A DNA stretch of 64,000 nt, from positions 372,001 to 436,000 of the forward strand of contig OZ240237.1 of the NCBI GenBank assembly GCA_965198025.1, in the 5' to 3' direction. The DNA comes from CAYWWM01 sp965198025 (GTDB lineage Bacteria > Acidobacteriota > Terriglobia > 2-12-FULL-54-10). Within the stretch, counting starts at the first letter, position 1. Each line of letters starts with the position of its first letter. Positions 9,153-16,547 of the stretch are shown piece by piece. A program made the position numbers and the translations under genes. Below the pieces are notes generated by a model, which did not search any database, had not been told where the DNA came from, and saw nothing but the letters and a program-made list of their open reading frames with translations.

Positions 9153-9275
9153 AGAATACGGGTAGTGTCCTAATTTCAAAAGAGAAGAGCAGATCCCTCG
9201 TCGCTGCGCTCCTCGGGATGACATGCTTTGGGTGGTGTCCTAATTTTTGCAAAATTAGGACACCACCAGAATACG
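9153..9275. mobile_element. Small MITE with terminal inverted repeats and target duplication
   Basis: The non-coding element spans 9161-9267 (107 bases). Its ends are inverted repeats: GGTAGTGTCCTAATTT on the left and, read inward from the right, GGTGGTGTCCTAATTT (15 of 16 identical). It is bounded by an 8-base direct repeat AGAATACG at 9153-9160 and 9268-9275, as expected for a target duplication. The right end is part of a perfect 17-base-arm palindrome (9231-9267, 3-base loop). The core carries a copy of the dispersed AGCAGATCCCTCGTC...TCGGGATGACA repeat. It contains no gene, so it would need a transposase in trans. The rest of 9105-9551 shows no gene; a TAGAAT box at 9466-9471 might be a -10 for the island operon but has no good -35. 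Confidence 0.75.
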
Positions 9276-9551
9276 GCCCCGGCATGTCGTTGTTTTCACT
9301 AACTCAAACGTTTGCAATACTTTATAGCCGACCGTTATGATGAAACGAAAGAGTCGGTGCGCCCGCTAAGAGCAAGGTAGTTTCGAGTGTGGAATTCCAG
9401 GGATTTTGGCAGGACTTCCTCTCCAAAGCGGCGTGCGTTAGGGAATTTTAAGTTTTTCATCGTGGTAGAATGAGGGCCTAATGTGGGCGCGATCTGACCT
9501 ACTAAGCTAACCGAGTAGACAGAAAGGTCATAAGCAAACGGTTCAGCAACG

Positions 9552-10931
9552 ATGCCACTAAAACAAGATAAAACACGTGAAATCATTGACGACTTCGCGC
9601 GAGAAATACAGCAGAAAAAGGTGAAGGCGTCACCGGCTGAAAGCACACGGATCGACTTCCGAAACGGCATGGCTGAAAACAGGGAGGAGATCGTCTATAA
9701 AGTTCCGCTCGATCTACTGCGGTTCCGGAAGGAGAACGGGCGGATCAGTTCATCTGTGAAAACACACGAGCGGGTAGTCGGCAGACTTGACCGCGCAGAC
9801 AGCGAAGCACAGTCTGTACTGCACAAGTTTCTACGCGATAAAGATCCTGAGAAAACAGACGAACTGAAACAACTGCTCCGCGCAGACGGGCAACGAGATC
9901 CGGGAATCATCACAGCCGACGGGTTCCTGATCAACGGGAACAGGAGGAAAGTAGCGCTCAGCGAGTTGAGGAAAGACTTCCCAGCGGACGACAGGTTTCA
10001 GACGATGAAGGTCGTCATCCTGCCGGGAAAAGATGACGAAGGTGGCCCCCCGACGCTTAAAGAAATTGAGCAGATCGAGAACCGGTACCAACTGCAGACG
10101 GAAGGCAAAGCAGACTACTATGGATTCGACGCGGCACTTTCCATCAGAGACAAGGAATCAAGCGGTTATACGCTCGAGCAACAAATGTGGGACGATCCGC
10201 AGTACAAGCTCATGGCAAATGCAGAATTTATGAAGGCAGTAAAGAAAAGAAGAAAAGATATACTGGAGCCGCTCGCGTGCGTGGAAGAATACCTGGAAAC
10301 GATTGGGAGACTAGGGGAATACTCAGCGGTATCGAAAGGACTGGGCGATCCAGAAGGACGGTGGCAGGCTTTCTTAGATTTGTCGCAAAGTTTCTGGACA
10401 CGTGCCAAGACGGACCAAGGTCTCCAAAAGATTGGGATCGATCAGAAAGAAGCCGGCCAGGTAATGCAAGCGGCATACGCAGTAATCCGGATGCGTGCCA
10501 TTCCCAACTTTGGAAAGTTGCACAACATTATGCGGGACTTGCCGAAGTACACAGAGCACGGGAAGGAGCATCTGTTAGAGTTAAGCAGAAACATCGACCA
10601 CAAACTTTCACAAGCGGAAGTCACTGATGAAAAAGGAGAGAGACTTCCGCAGGACGCCATAGATGAAAAATGGATAAACAAATATAAAACGGCGATAACG
10701 AGAGGCCTCATCAAAGCACGGGATGCGAGCGCATCAGGTGCCGAAACAAGTGCCCCGATCACGCTTCTGTCGGATGCACTAAATAAGCTGAACCATAAGG
10801 ATATGATCGTTAAGAACATAGATCCTTCTGATCTCAAAGATGCGTTGAAGCAAATCAATCATATTAGGAAAAGAAGTAAAGAATTGAAGGAAGAAATTTA
10901 TGAGCGAGTAAAAGCCAGCGGAGGGAATTGA
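9552..10931 (+). CDS. ParB/Srx-like domain protein, first gene of island operon
   Basis: A 459-residue protein. Residues about 45-150 look like a ParB-type N-terminal domain: VPLDLLRFRKENGRI, then DGQRDPGIITADGFLINGNRRKVAL with the GNRR motif at about 129-132. In ParB, sulfiredoxin and related proteins the equivalent G-x-R-R loop binds a nucleotide and may hydrolyse it. The rest is mostly charged helix with no family I recognise. There is no ParA gene nearby, so a partition role is unlikely. It opens a four-gene plus-strand operon with helicase, nuclease-like and methylase genes, and the DNA is visibly poorer in GC than the backbone. A role in DNA modification or phage defence is inferred from context only. 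Confidence 0.75.
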   Translation: MPLKQDKTREIIDDFAREIQQKKVKASPAESTRIDFRNGMAENREEIVYKVPLDLLRFRKENGRISSSVKTHERVVGRLDRADSEAQSVLHKFLRDKDPEKTDELKQLLRADGQRDPGIITADGFLINGNRRKVALSELRKDFPADDRFQTMKVVILPGKDDEGGPPTLKEIEQIENRYQLQTEGKADYYGFDAALSIRDKESSGYTLEQQMWDDPQYKLMANAEFMKAVKKRRKDILEPLACVEEYLETIGRLGEYSAVSKGLGDPEGRWQAFLDLSQSFWTRAKTDQGLQKIGIDQKEAGQVMQAAYAVIRMRAIPNFGKLHNIMRDLPKYTEHGKEHLLELSRNIDHKLSQAEVTDEKGERLPQDAIDEKWINKYKTAITRGLIKARDASASGAETSAPITLLSDALNKLNHKDMIVKNIDPSDLKDALKQINHIRKRSKELKEEIYERVKASGGN

Positions 10932-10954
10932 ATCCTGAAGCCAGAGGGGAAACA

Positions 10955-12832
10955 ATGGCGGTAAGGTTAGAAATCACTCCGGGCGGCATTTTAATAATTG
11001 ATCGAAAAAGAGAACTCACGCCAGCAACCAAGACTACCCTCAGACTACAAGGATTCTTACGGAGTGACAACGGACTAACTGCAAAACACAGCGACCAAGA
11101 GGATCTAGTAATATTGACACTAGACCTCCTTAAAGACTCTGGAACTCAGATCGAGCTCGACTCCAATACTGAAGAAATCATTAGGCGTAGGAGCGAGGCA
11201 TACGAACAGTTGCAGGAGAGTCGGAAACAGGGCGAGGCGATAAAGGAGGGAGACCTCAACCGGCTGGAAACGAATAAATTCGTGGAATTCTTGGCAAACG
11301 GGTTACAAAGGCAGCTTCTGCCACATCAAGTAAAGGCCGCCCTTCACCTAGTCAGCGTGGCGCACGGAGCAAATTTCTCAGTGCCTGGAGCAGGCAAGAC
11401 CTCAGTCGTACTGGCAGCATATGAATATCTGCGCGAGAAAGGGGTCGTTACTTCTCTATTCGTGGTAGGGCCACGGTCTTGCTTCATGCCTTGGCAGACG
11501 GAATTCGACCTGACACTTGGAAGGCAGGCAAGGGTTGAGATACTGGCAGGCGGAGACATACGAGAACGACGCCAGAGATACTACTCCAAAGCAGGGAACG
11601 AAGCGGAGTTGTACCTGACAACCTACCAAACCTTGTCGAGAGACAAGCGGCAAGTGCAACACCTGCTGCAAAGCCGCAGCAATCGTGCGTTCTTCGTCAT
11701 CGACGAAGCACACTACATGAAGCAAGACGATGGTGTATGGGCAAGTGCTGTTGCAGAAACGAGCAGGAGCGCCCGGAAACGTTGCGTTCTGACAGGGACG
11801 CCGTTCCCGAAGAGCTACGCTGATGGAATCAACCAGTTCGACGTGCTGTACCCAAACAGCGGGATTTTTGGTCCGAGTATAAAGAGGCAGATCAGACACG
11901 CATCGGAGTCGGGCGCACACGACAACGCAAGAGCGCTATTAGAACCGAAGATTGACAGCTTGTACTACCGGGTGCGGAAGAGTGAGCTACACTTGTCGAA
12001 GCCAGTATTCGTACCACCGATACAGGTAAACATGAACCCCATCGAGCGCGAACTCTACGACTGCATCGAGAAGAGGATCGGGGAGTTGGAGCAGAAAGTG
12101 AGCGACCTCGATCTGGACACAATCATCAGACTGAAAAACGGGCGGCAAATGAGGCGTCGCCAAGCGACATCGTACTCGGCACTGCTGCTTTCGGCAATCA
12201 GTGGATACAACGAGCTGCTTATCGATCCGAATAACGAACAACTGAACGAGAAAATCCGAAACTATGACAAGCTCGAGACGCCAGCGAAGGTGCAAAGGCT
12301 GCTGCAAGAGGTCCAGAAACTGCACAAACAAGACAAGAAAGTAGTGGTATGGGCAAACTTCGTGGGGACGTTGCACAAGATCAAGGAAGAGTGCGACAAG
12401 GCCAATTTCGAAAGCAAGGTTGTATACGGCGGAACCCCCACGGAAGATGGTATGGACGAAGACAGCCGTGAGACGATCATCGAGAGGTTCAAGGATAGCA
12501 GCTCGGGGTTAGATGTTCTGATCGCAAACCCAGCGGCATGCGCTGAATCGGTATCACTGCACAAGACGTGCTCAAACGCGATCTACTACGACCTCTCGTA
12601 CAACTGCGCAGAATACTTGCAGTCGCTGGACCGTATCCATCGCGTGGGCGGCTCGGAAGAAAAGGTGTCGTACTATCGGTTCCTGCAATACGCAGACACC
12701 TTCGAGCATGAGATACTTGGGAACCTGACGGAGAAAGCAACACGGATGTCCGACGTAATCGATCAAGACTTCCCGCTGGCTCTGAGTGAGCTGGCAGAGC
12801 TAGGGATCGACGAGGACGGATTCATTGTCTGA
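10955..12832 (+). CDS. SNF2-family DEAH helicase/translocase of island operon
   Basis: About 625 residues from ATG 10955, which follows a good AGAGGGGAA ribosome-binding site; a TTG at 10928 would overlap the upstream stop. Superfamily 2 motifs are in order: SVPGAGKTS (motif I, about 142-150), VIDEAHYMK (motif II), LTGTPFPKS (motif III), and QSLDRIHRVGG (motif VI). This layout, with Q..DR.HR.G, is that of SNF2-like ATPases that track along double-stranded DNA. An N-terminal region of about 120 residues is unassigned. Similar helicases drive restriction and other defence complexes; here it is flanked by ParB-like and DUF3883-like genes. Confidence 0.9.
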   Translation: MAVRLEITPGGILIIDRKRELTPATKTTLRLQGFLRSDNGLTAKHSDQEDLVILTLDLLKDSGTQIELDSNTEEIIRRRSEAYEQLQESRKQGEAIKEGDLNRLETNKFVEFLANGLQRQLLPHQVKAALHLVSVAHGANFSVPGAGKTSVVLAAYEYLREKGVVTSLFVVGPRSCFMPWQTEFDLTLGRQARVEILAGGDIRERRQRYYSKAGNEAELYLTTYQTLSRDKRQVQHLLQSRSNRAFFVIDEAHYMKQDDGVWASAVAETSRSARKRCVLTGTPFPKSYADGINQFDVLYPNSGIFGPSIKRQIRHASESGAHDNARALLEPKIDSLYYRVRKSELHLSKPVFVPPIQVNMNPIERELYDCIEKRIGELEQKVSDLDLDTIIRLKNGRQMRRRQATSYSALLLSAISGYNELLIDPNNEQLNEKIRNYDKLETPAKVQRLLQEVQKLHKQDKKVVVWANFVGTLHKIKEECDKANFESKVVYGGTPTEDGMDEDSRETIIERFKDSSSGLDVLIANPAACAESVSLHKTCSNAIYYDLSYNCAEYLQSLDRIHRVGGSEEKVSYYRFLQYADTFEHEILGNLTEKATRMSDVIDQDFPLALSELAELGIDEDGFIV

Positions 12833-13784
12833 CAAGGACAAATCCGTAATGGAGGGAGTTAGTCTGGAATCCGCACAGGTGCTTGTAGAACTGATCGCGG
12901 ACAACACGACGGTGGAGAGGGAGCTGCTAGAGCGCAGGTTTAGCGAACGGGCACGTGGTTTCGAGGAAACACTTAAATTCATGGAAGGAATGCAGGCCCT
13001 AACGGAAAGAAGCCGAGAGGTCCGCCGCGCTGGGGGCCTGGACGGCATGCAGGAAGCGCTAAGGGCAGGAGAGCGGACATTCATCGAATACATGGCGAGA
13101 CTCGGCGTCGACTCGGCAACAAGATACGGCAGAGAGATGAGGGGGGTGCTCAAGGCATTTAGGATGGAAGAAGAGCAAGCATTGCTGGGGTCAGAGGATC
13201 TGAGAGGAGAGCACTACGCAGCGCGGAACATACTCCTAGAAGCCGGAGCATTGCACCTAGACCACGAGACAGGTACGTACACCATCAATAATTGGTTCTA
13301 CAGAGAATTCATCAGGGCGCGATACGCGCACGGAACAACACCTGATAAGCTGGACTGCATCGTCAACAAACAGGCCGAAATAGGACTCGCAGCAGAATTG
13401 CAGGTGTTCGAACACGAACGCGAGACGGTGGGCCAACGGGACGCAGCAAATGTGGTCCACATCGCCTTGGAGAACACAAACGCCGGTTTTGACATCGCGA
13501 GTACACGGAGAGAGGAAGAGACAGACCAGCTTCGACTCCGCATGATCGAAGTGAAAGCGGTCAGCCCAAAAGATTGGGGATTCACGCTGACAAGGAACGA
13601 GGTCCGTGTAGCAACAGAGAACAAAGATACTTACTTCCTGTACTTAGTTCCAATCATAGAAGGGAAACCAGAAGTAAAGAAAATGGATGTGATTCAGAAT
13701 CCAGTTAAGGGACTGCTAGTCGAGAAAGAATGGACTGCCAGAGAAGGAGATTGGAACGTAAGCAGGGTGATCCGACATGCCTAA
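12825..13784 (+). CDS. DUF3883 (NO VEIN-type) nuclease-like protein
   Basis: A 319-residue protein. The C-terminal 140 residues match the DUF3883 pattern: GLAAELQVFEHER (about 187-199), then NAGFDIAST (D223), MIEVKA (E242, K244) and LTRNEVRVA. The arrangement D...ExK is a PD-(D/E)xK nuclease core, and DUF3883 is common in restriction and defence genes. The first 180 residues are helical and unassigned. The TTG at 12825 overlaps the helicase stop; an ATG at 12849 is an alternative start. The 3' end overlaps the methylase start by 8 bases, so the three proteins are probably made in fixed ratio. Nuclease activity is predicted, not shown. Confidence 0.75.
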   Translation: MSDKDKSVMEGVSLESAQVLVELIADNTTVERELLERRFSERARGFEETLKFMEGMQALTERSREVRRAGGLDGMQEALRAGERTFIEYMARLGVDSATRYGREMRGVLKAFRMEEEQALLGSEDLRGEHYAARNILLEAGALHLDHETGTYTINNWFYREFIRARYAHGTTPDKLDCIVNKQAEIGLAAELQVFEHERETVGQRDAANVVHIALENTNAGFDIASTRREEETDQLRLRMIEVKAVSPKDWGFTLTRNEVRVATENKDTYFLYLVPIIEGKPEVKKMDVIQNPVKGLLVEKEWTAREGDWNVSRVIRHA

Positions 13785-14772
13785 GGAGCAATACGTCGAC
13801 GAACACAGAGATGGGAACGGCCTGGGCAGAGATGCCGAAACCAGTGAACCTACCAAGTTGCCGCGCGGCGCGTTCGGGTACTACGGATCGAAGCAGAGAT
13901 TAGCAAAGAGCATCCTCAAATACATGCCACCACACCATTGTTGGGTGGAGTTATTCGGTGGTGCCCTTGCGATGACCATGTCGAAGAAGCCAGCTATGAT
14001 CGAGATCGCCAACGATCTGGATGAGGATATCGTAAATGTGTTCCAACAGATGAGAGACAACGGAGATGAGCTGATCAAGCTCATCGAGCTGACACCGTAT
14101 GCACGAGCGGAACTGATGAGATCGCGACAGGCGTGCGACGAAGACAGCGACCTGGAGCGTGCGAGGAAGTTCCTAGTCCAAGCTATGATGTCTGTGAACG
14201 GTGTCATGGCGGGCAAGCCAGGAGGGTTCTCCGTGTCTGATTCGTACACAAGGGAGAATCGAGAAGCCCGAGTCAACAGGTGGTACAACTACCCGGAGAG
14301 ATTGAAAGCAGTGTCAAGCCGACTGCGGAACATTCGTATTGAAAACAAAGACGGCATCGAACTTCTAGCGGAGTACTCGAACAAGCCAGCAACCTTGGTC
14401 TACATCGATCCCCCTTATCTGGCCGACAGGGTAGGGGGATACAACGTGGAAGCCAGTGACCAAGACTTCCACGAGCGATTACTTCGCCAAGCTCTCCTCT
14501 GTAAGTGCATGATCATGATTAGCGGCTACAAGTCAAAGACATACACAAAACTTCTTGAGGAAAAGAGTGGATGGCGCAGAATTAAATTGACCGCAGCAAC
14601 GCAAGCAACGAACGGAGATAGACTCGGACGAGAGGAAATCCTGTGGATGAACAAGATTGCAGAAAAAGCCTGGAAGACTGATAGCGTGGGAATAACGTTG
14701 AACAAGAAGGAGAGAAAAAACGGCAAGGTAAACCCGCCGCGCGGTCAGATAAGAAAGTGTCGGAGGATCTGA
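13777..14772 (+). CDS. D12-class N6-adenine DNA methyltransferase
   Basis: A 331-residue Dam-like enzyme. FGYYGSKQRLAKSIL (about 33-47) and ELFGGALAM (58-66) form the S-adenosylmethionine site, and YIDPPYL (catalytic DPPY at 211-214) identifies an N6-adenine methylase of the alpha (D12) type. It ends with a short basic tail. As the last gene of the ParB-like/SNF2/DUF3883 operon it is best explained as the self-marking activity of a restriction-like system, methylating host sites so that the helicase and nuclease do not attack them. The target sequence cannot be read from the protein. Confidence 0.9.
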   Translation: MPKEQYVDEHRDGNGLGRDAETSEPTKLPRGAFGYYGSKQRLAKSILKYMPPHHCWVELFGGALAMTMSKKPAMIEIANDLDEDIVNVFQQMRDNGDELIKLIELTPYARAELMRSRQACDEDSDLERARKFLVQAMMSVNGVMAGKPGGFSVSDSYTRENREARVNRWYNYPERLKAVSSRLRNIRIENKDGIELLAEYSNKPATLVYIDPPYLADRVGGYNVEASDQDFHERLLRQALLCKCMIMISGYKSKTYTKLLEEKSGWRRIKLTAATQATNGDRLGREEILWMNKIAEKAWKTDSVGITLNKKERKNGKVNPPRGQIRKCRRI

Positions 14773-14810
14773 CAAGTGACATGATTGCAACGTTGAAATG
14801 AGTAGCGATA

Positions 14811-15060
14811 GTGACCAGGCCGAAGTATTGTGCTAGTTAGCTGTGAGACATATTACATCACCAATTGGGGCTGTGAAACTGGGTTCCGGACAGGGGCTAT
14901 AGGCCCGCGGTGGCGGGGGGCGATGCCTCGGAGCGGGGTGTTGCCGCGCCGTGTGGTAGTGTTGCCCCGCTGCCGCTTTCCCGTTCGACACCGCCACGTC
15001 CATCTGCCTCCACACCGTTACCATCTGTTGCGGCTGGAACGTTCTGGTCGCGGTCTGTTC
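14811..15060 (-). mobile_element. IS3-family remnant, internally deleted
   Basis: On the minus strand a 63-codon frame reads QMVTVWRQMDVAVSNGK, which resembles the start of IS3-type OrfA proteins (the NGK segment), and then passes directly into HYHTARQHPAPRHRPPPP, which aligns with the C-terminal YNTVRPHSALGYRPPAP of IS3 transposases. The whole catalytic middle is missing. The terminal 85 bases (14811-14898) are shared, in the same orientation, with the remnant at 21893-22190, including ATTACATCACCAAT. Confidence 0.6.
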
Positions 15061-15093
15061 CCGCCCCGTTGCTCGATTAGCGGATTACTGCGG

Positions 15094-15222
15094 TTCGCCG
15101 GGGGCCTGCACTATGGGGACAGGCCTGGGGGTCTGTGGCTAGTTGAATCCGCTACCCACTGCCAAAGCACTACCTACAGGCCTTAACGGCCTGTAGGTGA
15201 AAGGGACAGGCCGGAGGCCTGC
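15094..15222. repeat. Palindromic GGACAGGCC-type repeats
   Basis: Two copies of a short motif, GGGGACAGGCC followed by GG(A/T)...CTG, occur at about 15108-15145 and 15199-15222; further copies lie at 15350-15383, 15815-15860 and 16105-16160. Between the first two is a perfect inverted repeat ACCTACAGGCC / GGCCTGTAGGT (15172-15182 and 15188-15198, 5-base loop). There is no following T run, so this is more likely a REP-like element than a terminator. Confidence 0.6.
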
Positions 15223-15240
15223 GCTACTTAGGACAAGCAA

Positions 15241-15320
15241 GAGCAGATCCCTCGTCGGCCCTCAGCCTACGGCTCGGCGAAACGACATCAATATGTCGTT
15301 TCGTGTGTGCTCGGGATAAC
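15241..15320 (+). repeat. Dispersed GATCCCTCGTC repeat with internal hairpin
   Basis: Copy of the family that begins GAGCAGATCCCTCGTC and ends CTCGGGAT(G/A)ACA. This copy contains an insert with a perfect 10-base inverted repeat GAAACGACAT / ATGTCGTTTC (15279-15288 and 15293-15302), also present in the copy at 25489-25530. Confidence 0.7.
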
Positions 15321-15396
15321 ACATCGGTTACGGGAGCGCCAGAAAGCCTCGGCGGGGACAGGGCGGAGGGTTGTCGCTACTTGCAGGAAAAGCCGC

Positions 15397-15543
15397 CTAC
15401 GGCAGTAAGGTACTTGGATACCGCAAGCAAACGGGCGGGGGGTGAAACGGGATGGCGTGTCCTCCGGTTTGCCGCTTCACATAAAACCCCCGTGCCTGCA
15501 ATTCGCGGATGAGTCGCGGTCCGGAGACCTGCGGAAGCTTCAT
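15397..15543 (-). pseudogene. hicA toxin, 3'-truncated
   Basis: Starting at 15543 in a TGATG overlap with the hicB stop, the frame reads MKLPQVSGPRLIRELQARGF, then YVKRQTGGHAI, an unmistakable HicA N-terminus with the catalytic region His (GGH). After about 31 residues homology ends and the frame runs through repeat DNA to a TAG at 15397-15399, giving 48 codons instead of about 65-75. The C-terminal half (VVVP...GTLR..LRQAG...EF) is missing. The toxin is very probably inactive. HicA normally cleaves mRNA and is neutralised by HicB. Confidence 0.75.
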
Positions 15544-15770
15544 CAGGACATAATCTCAACTTCTTGAACAATTACCCGCTGATCCGACTCCGGAATCGGC
15601 AGGCCGTCGTCCTTCAAGCTCCAGACGTACAGTTCGATGGCTTCCTGAATGTTCCTCAGAGCTTCCTCGAGCGTATCCCCCTGGGAGGCGCATCCCGGCA
15701 GGGCGGGAACATGCACGGAGTAGCCTTCATCGGGGTCCTGTTCGAGCACCACTTTGAATTTGAGATTCAT
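15543..15770 (-). CDS. hicB: HicB-family antitoxin
   Basis: A 75-residue protein with the typical HicB fold: MNLKFKVVLEQDPDEGYSVH, then VPALPGCASQGDTLEEALRN and the C-terminal VWSLKDDGLPIP. This is the partial RNase H-like domain that binds HicA; no DNA-binding extension is present. The order hicB-hicA on the minus strand is one of the two usual orders. Because the adjoining hicA is truncated, this antitoxin appears to be an orphan, or may act against a HicA elsewhere; the second hicB in the window is at 55999-56205 and differs in sequence. Confidence 0.88.
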   Translation of the reverse strand: MNLKFKVVLEQDPDEGYSVHVPALPGCASQGDTLEEALRNIQEAIELYVWSLKDDGLPIPESDQRVIVQEVEIMS

Positions 15771-15805
15771 GGTTCTAAGTCTCGAATCAATTATACATTG
15801 ACTGC

Positions 15806-15860
15806 AGTTCGCCGGGGGGCCTGCACTATGGGGACAGGCCGGAATGCCTGCCCTACCTTG
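15806..15860 (+). repeat. GGACAGGCC-type repeat
   Basis: GTTCGCCGGGGGGCCTGCACTATGGGGACAGGCC region, nearly identical to 15098-15131. It lies just upstream of hicB on the opposite strand. Confidence 0.6.
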
Positions 15861-16040
15861 TCGCTGCGCCGAGGCTCCGCGACAGCCTTCGGCAGAGCGG
15901 AAGATGATTCTTACAACCGCGTTTTGGCACGGTTGAAACCGTGCCCTTCCACACGACAGAACAGCCCACGGCAGAAAAAAACGGGTAGTGGTTACTCGCT
16001 CAAAACCACCGCTCCCTTGCGGTCGCGGCTCGGATTCAGG

Positions 16041-16160
16041 CGAAGAGCAGATCCCTCGTCGCCCCTCGCCTTCGCTCAGGCTTCTCGGGATGACACAGTT
16101 TTGGATGGGGGCTTGCACTATCGGGGAAAGGGCGGAGGCCTGTCGCTACTTTGCGGCTGC
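16041..16160 (+). repeat. Dispersed GATCCCTCGTC repeat and adjoining GGACAGGCC-type repeat
   Basis: GAAGAGCAGATCCCTCGTC at 16042 to CTCGGGATGACAC at about 16096, then a diverged copy of the CTTGCACTATCGGGG...GGCGGAGGCCTGTCGCTAC motif to about 16151. The two repeat families are found side by side here as at 15199-15320. Confidence 0.65.
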
Positions 16161-16547
16161 GCTACACCAACCCTGAAAATGGTCTAGCGGAAAATTGAAT
16201 CCGCCGCGTTGGAGAAGGTGGTAGCCTATAAGGCTCTGCTCCGCCACGGATTCTAGGCGAAACGGTCCCCGATTCTCTCTTCGTTCTTCTGGACCTATCG
16301 TGATCCTCCTGTTCCGAAGTTTCTCCAATCACTGTCCAGAGAAATGGAGGGGCGCGGGAGCCCCAGATATCGCCGGCCTTCCCCCGCAGCCGAGTCCGTC
16401 AAGTTCTGCCGCAGTGCAGACTCAGCAGCATCCCTGCGAGTTGATGCCGACACTGCTCGAAATCGGCCACCGGCGGCCCACGGATGCGATGAAATCGAAG
16501 CTCCGAGGCGTCGTGAGCATCGCAAGGCACTACAGGCAGGTCCGAAC

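Larger units (their letters stand above)
14773..16547. other. Repeat-rich accessory tract
   Basis: Between the methylase and the APC transporter lie about 1.8 kb with only one small intact gene (hicB). The tract is a mosaic of an IS3 remnant, palindromic GGACAGGCC-type repeats, two copies of the dispersed GATCCCTCGTC repeat, a truncated hicA and hicB. A plus-strand frame is open from 16344 into the transporter gene, but its first 68 residues look non-coding. Accumulation of decayed elements here suggests a hot spot for insertion. Confidence 0.7.

Noticed and set aside
9300..9345. Promoter candidate TTGCAA / TTATGA with 17-base spacing upstream of the island operon
   Set aside because: The -10 matches the consensus poorly and lies over 200 bases from the start codon; not strong enough to list.
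16344..16547. N-terminal extension of the APC-USP gene
   Set aside because: No hydrophobic or conserved content; ATG 16548 starts the permease-like sequence.
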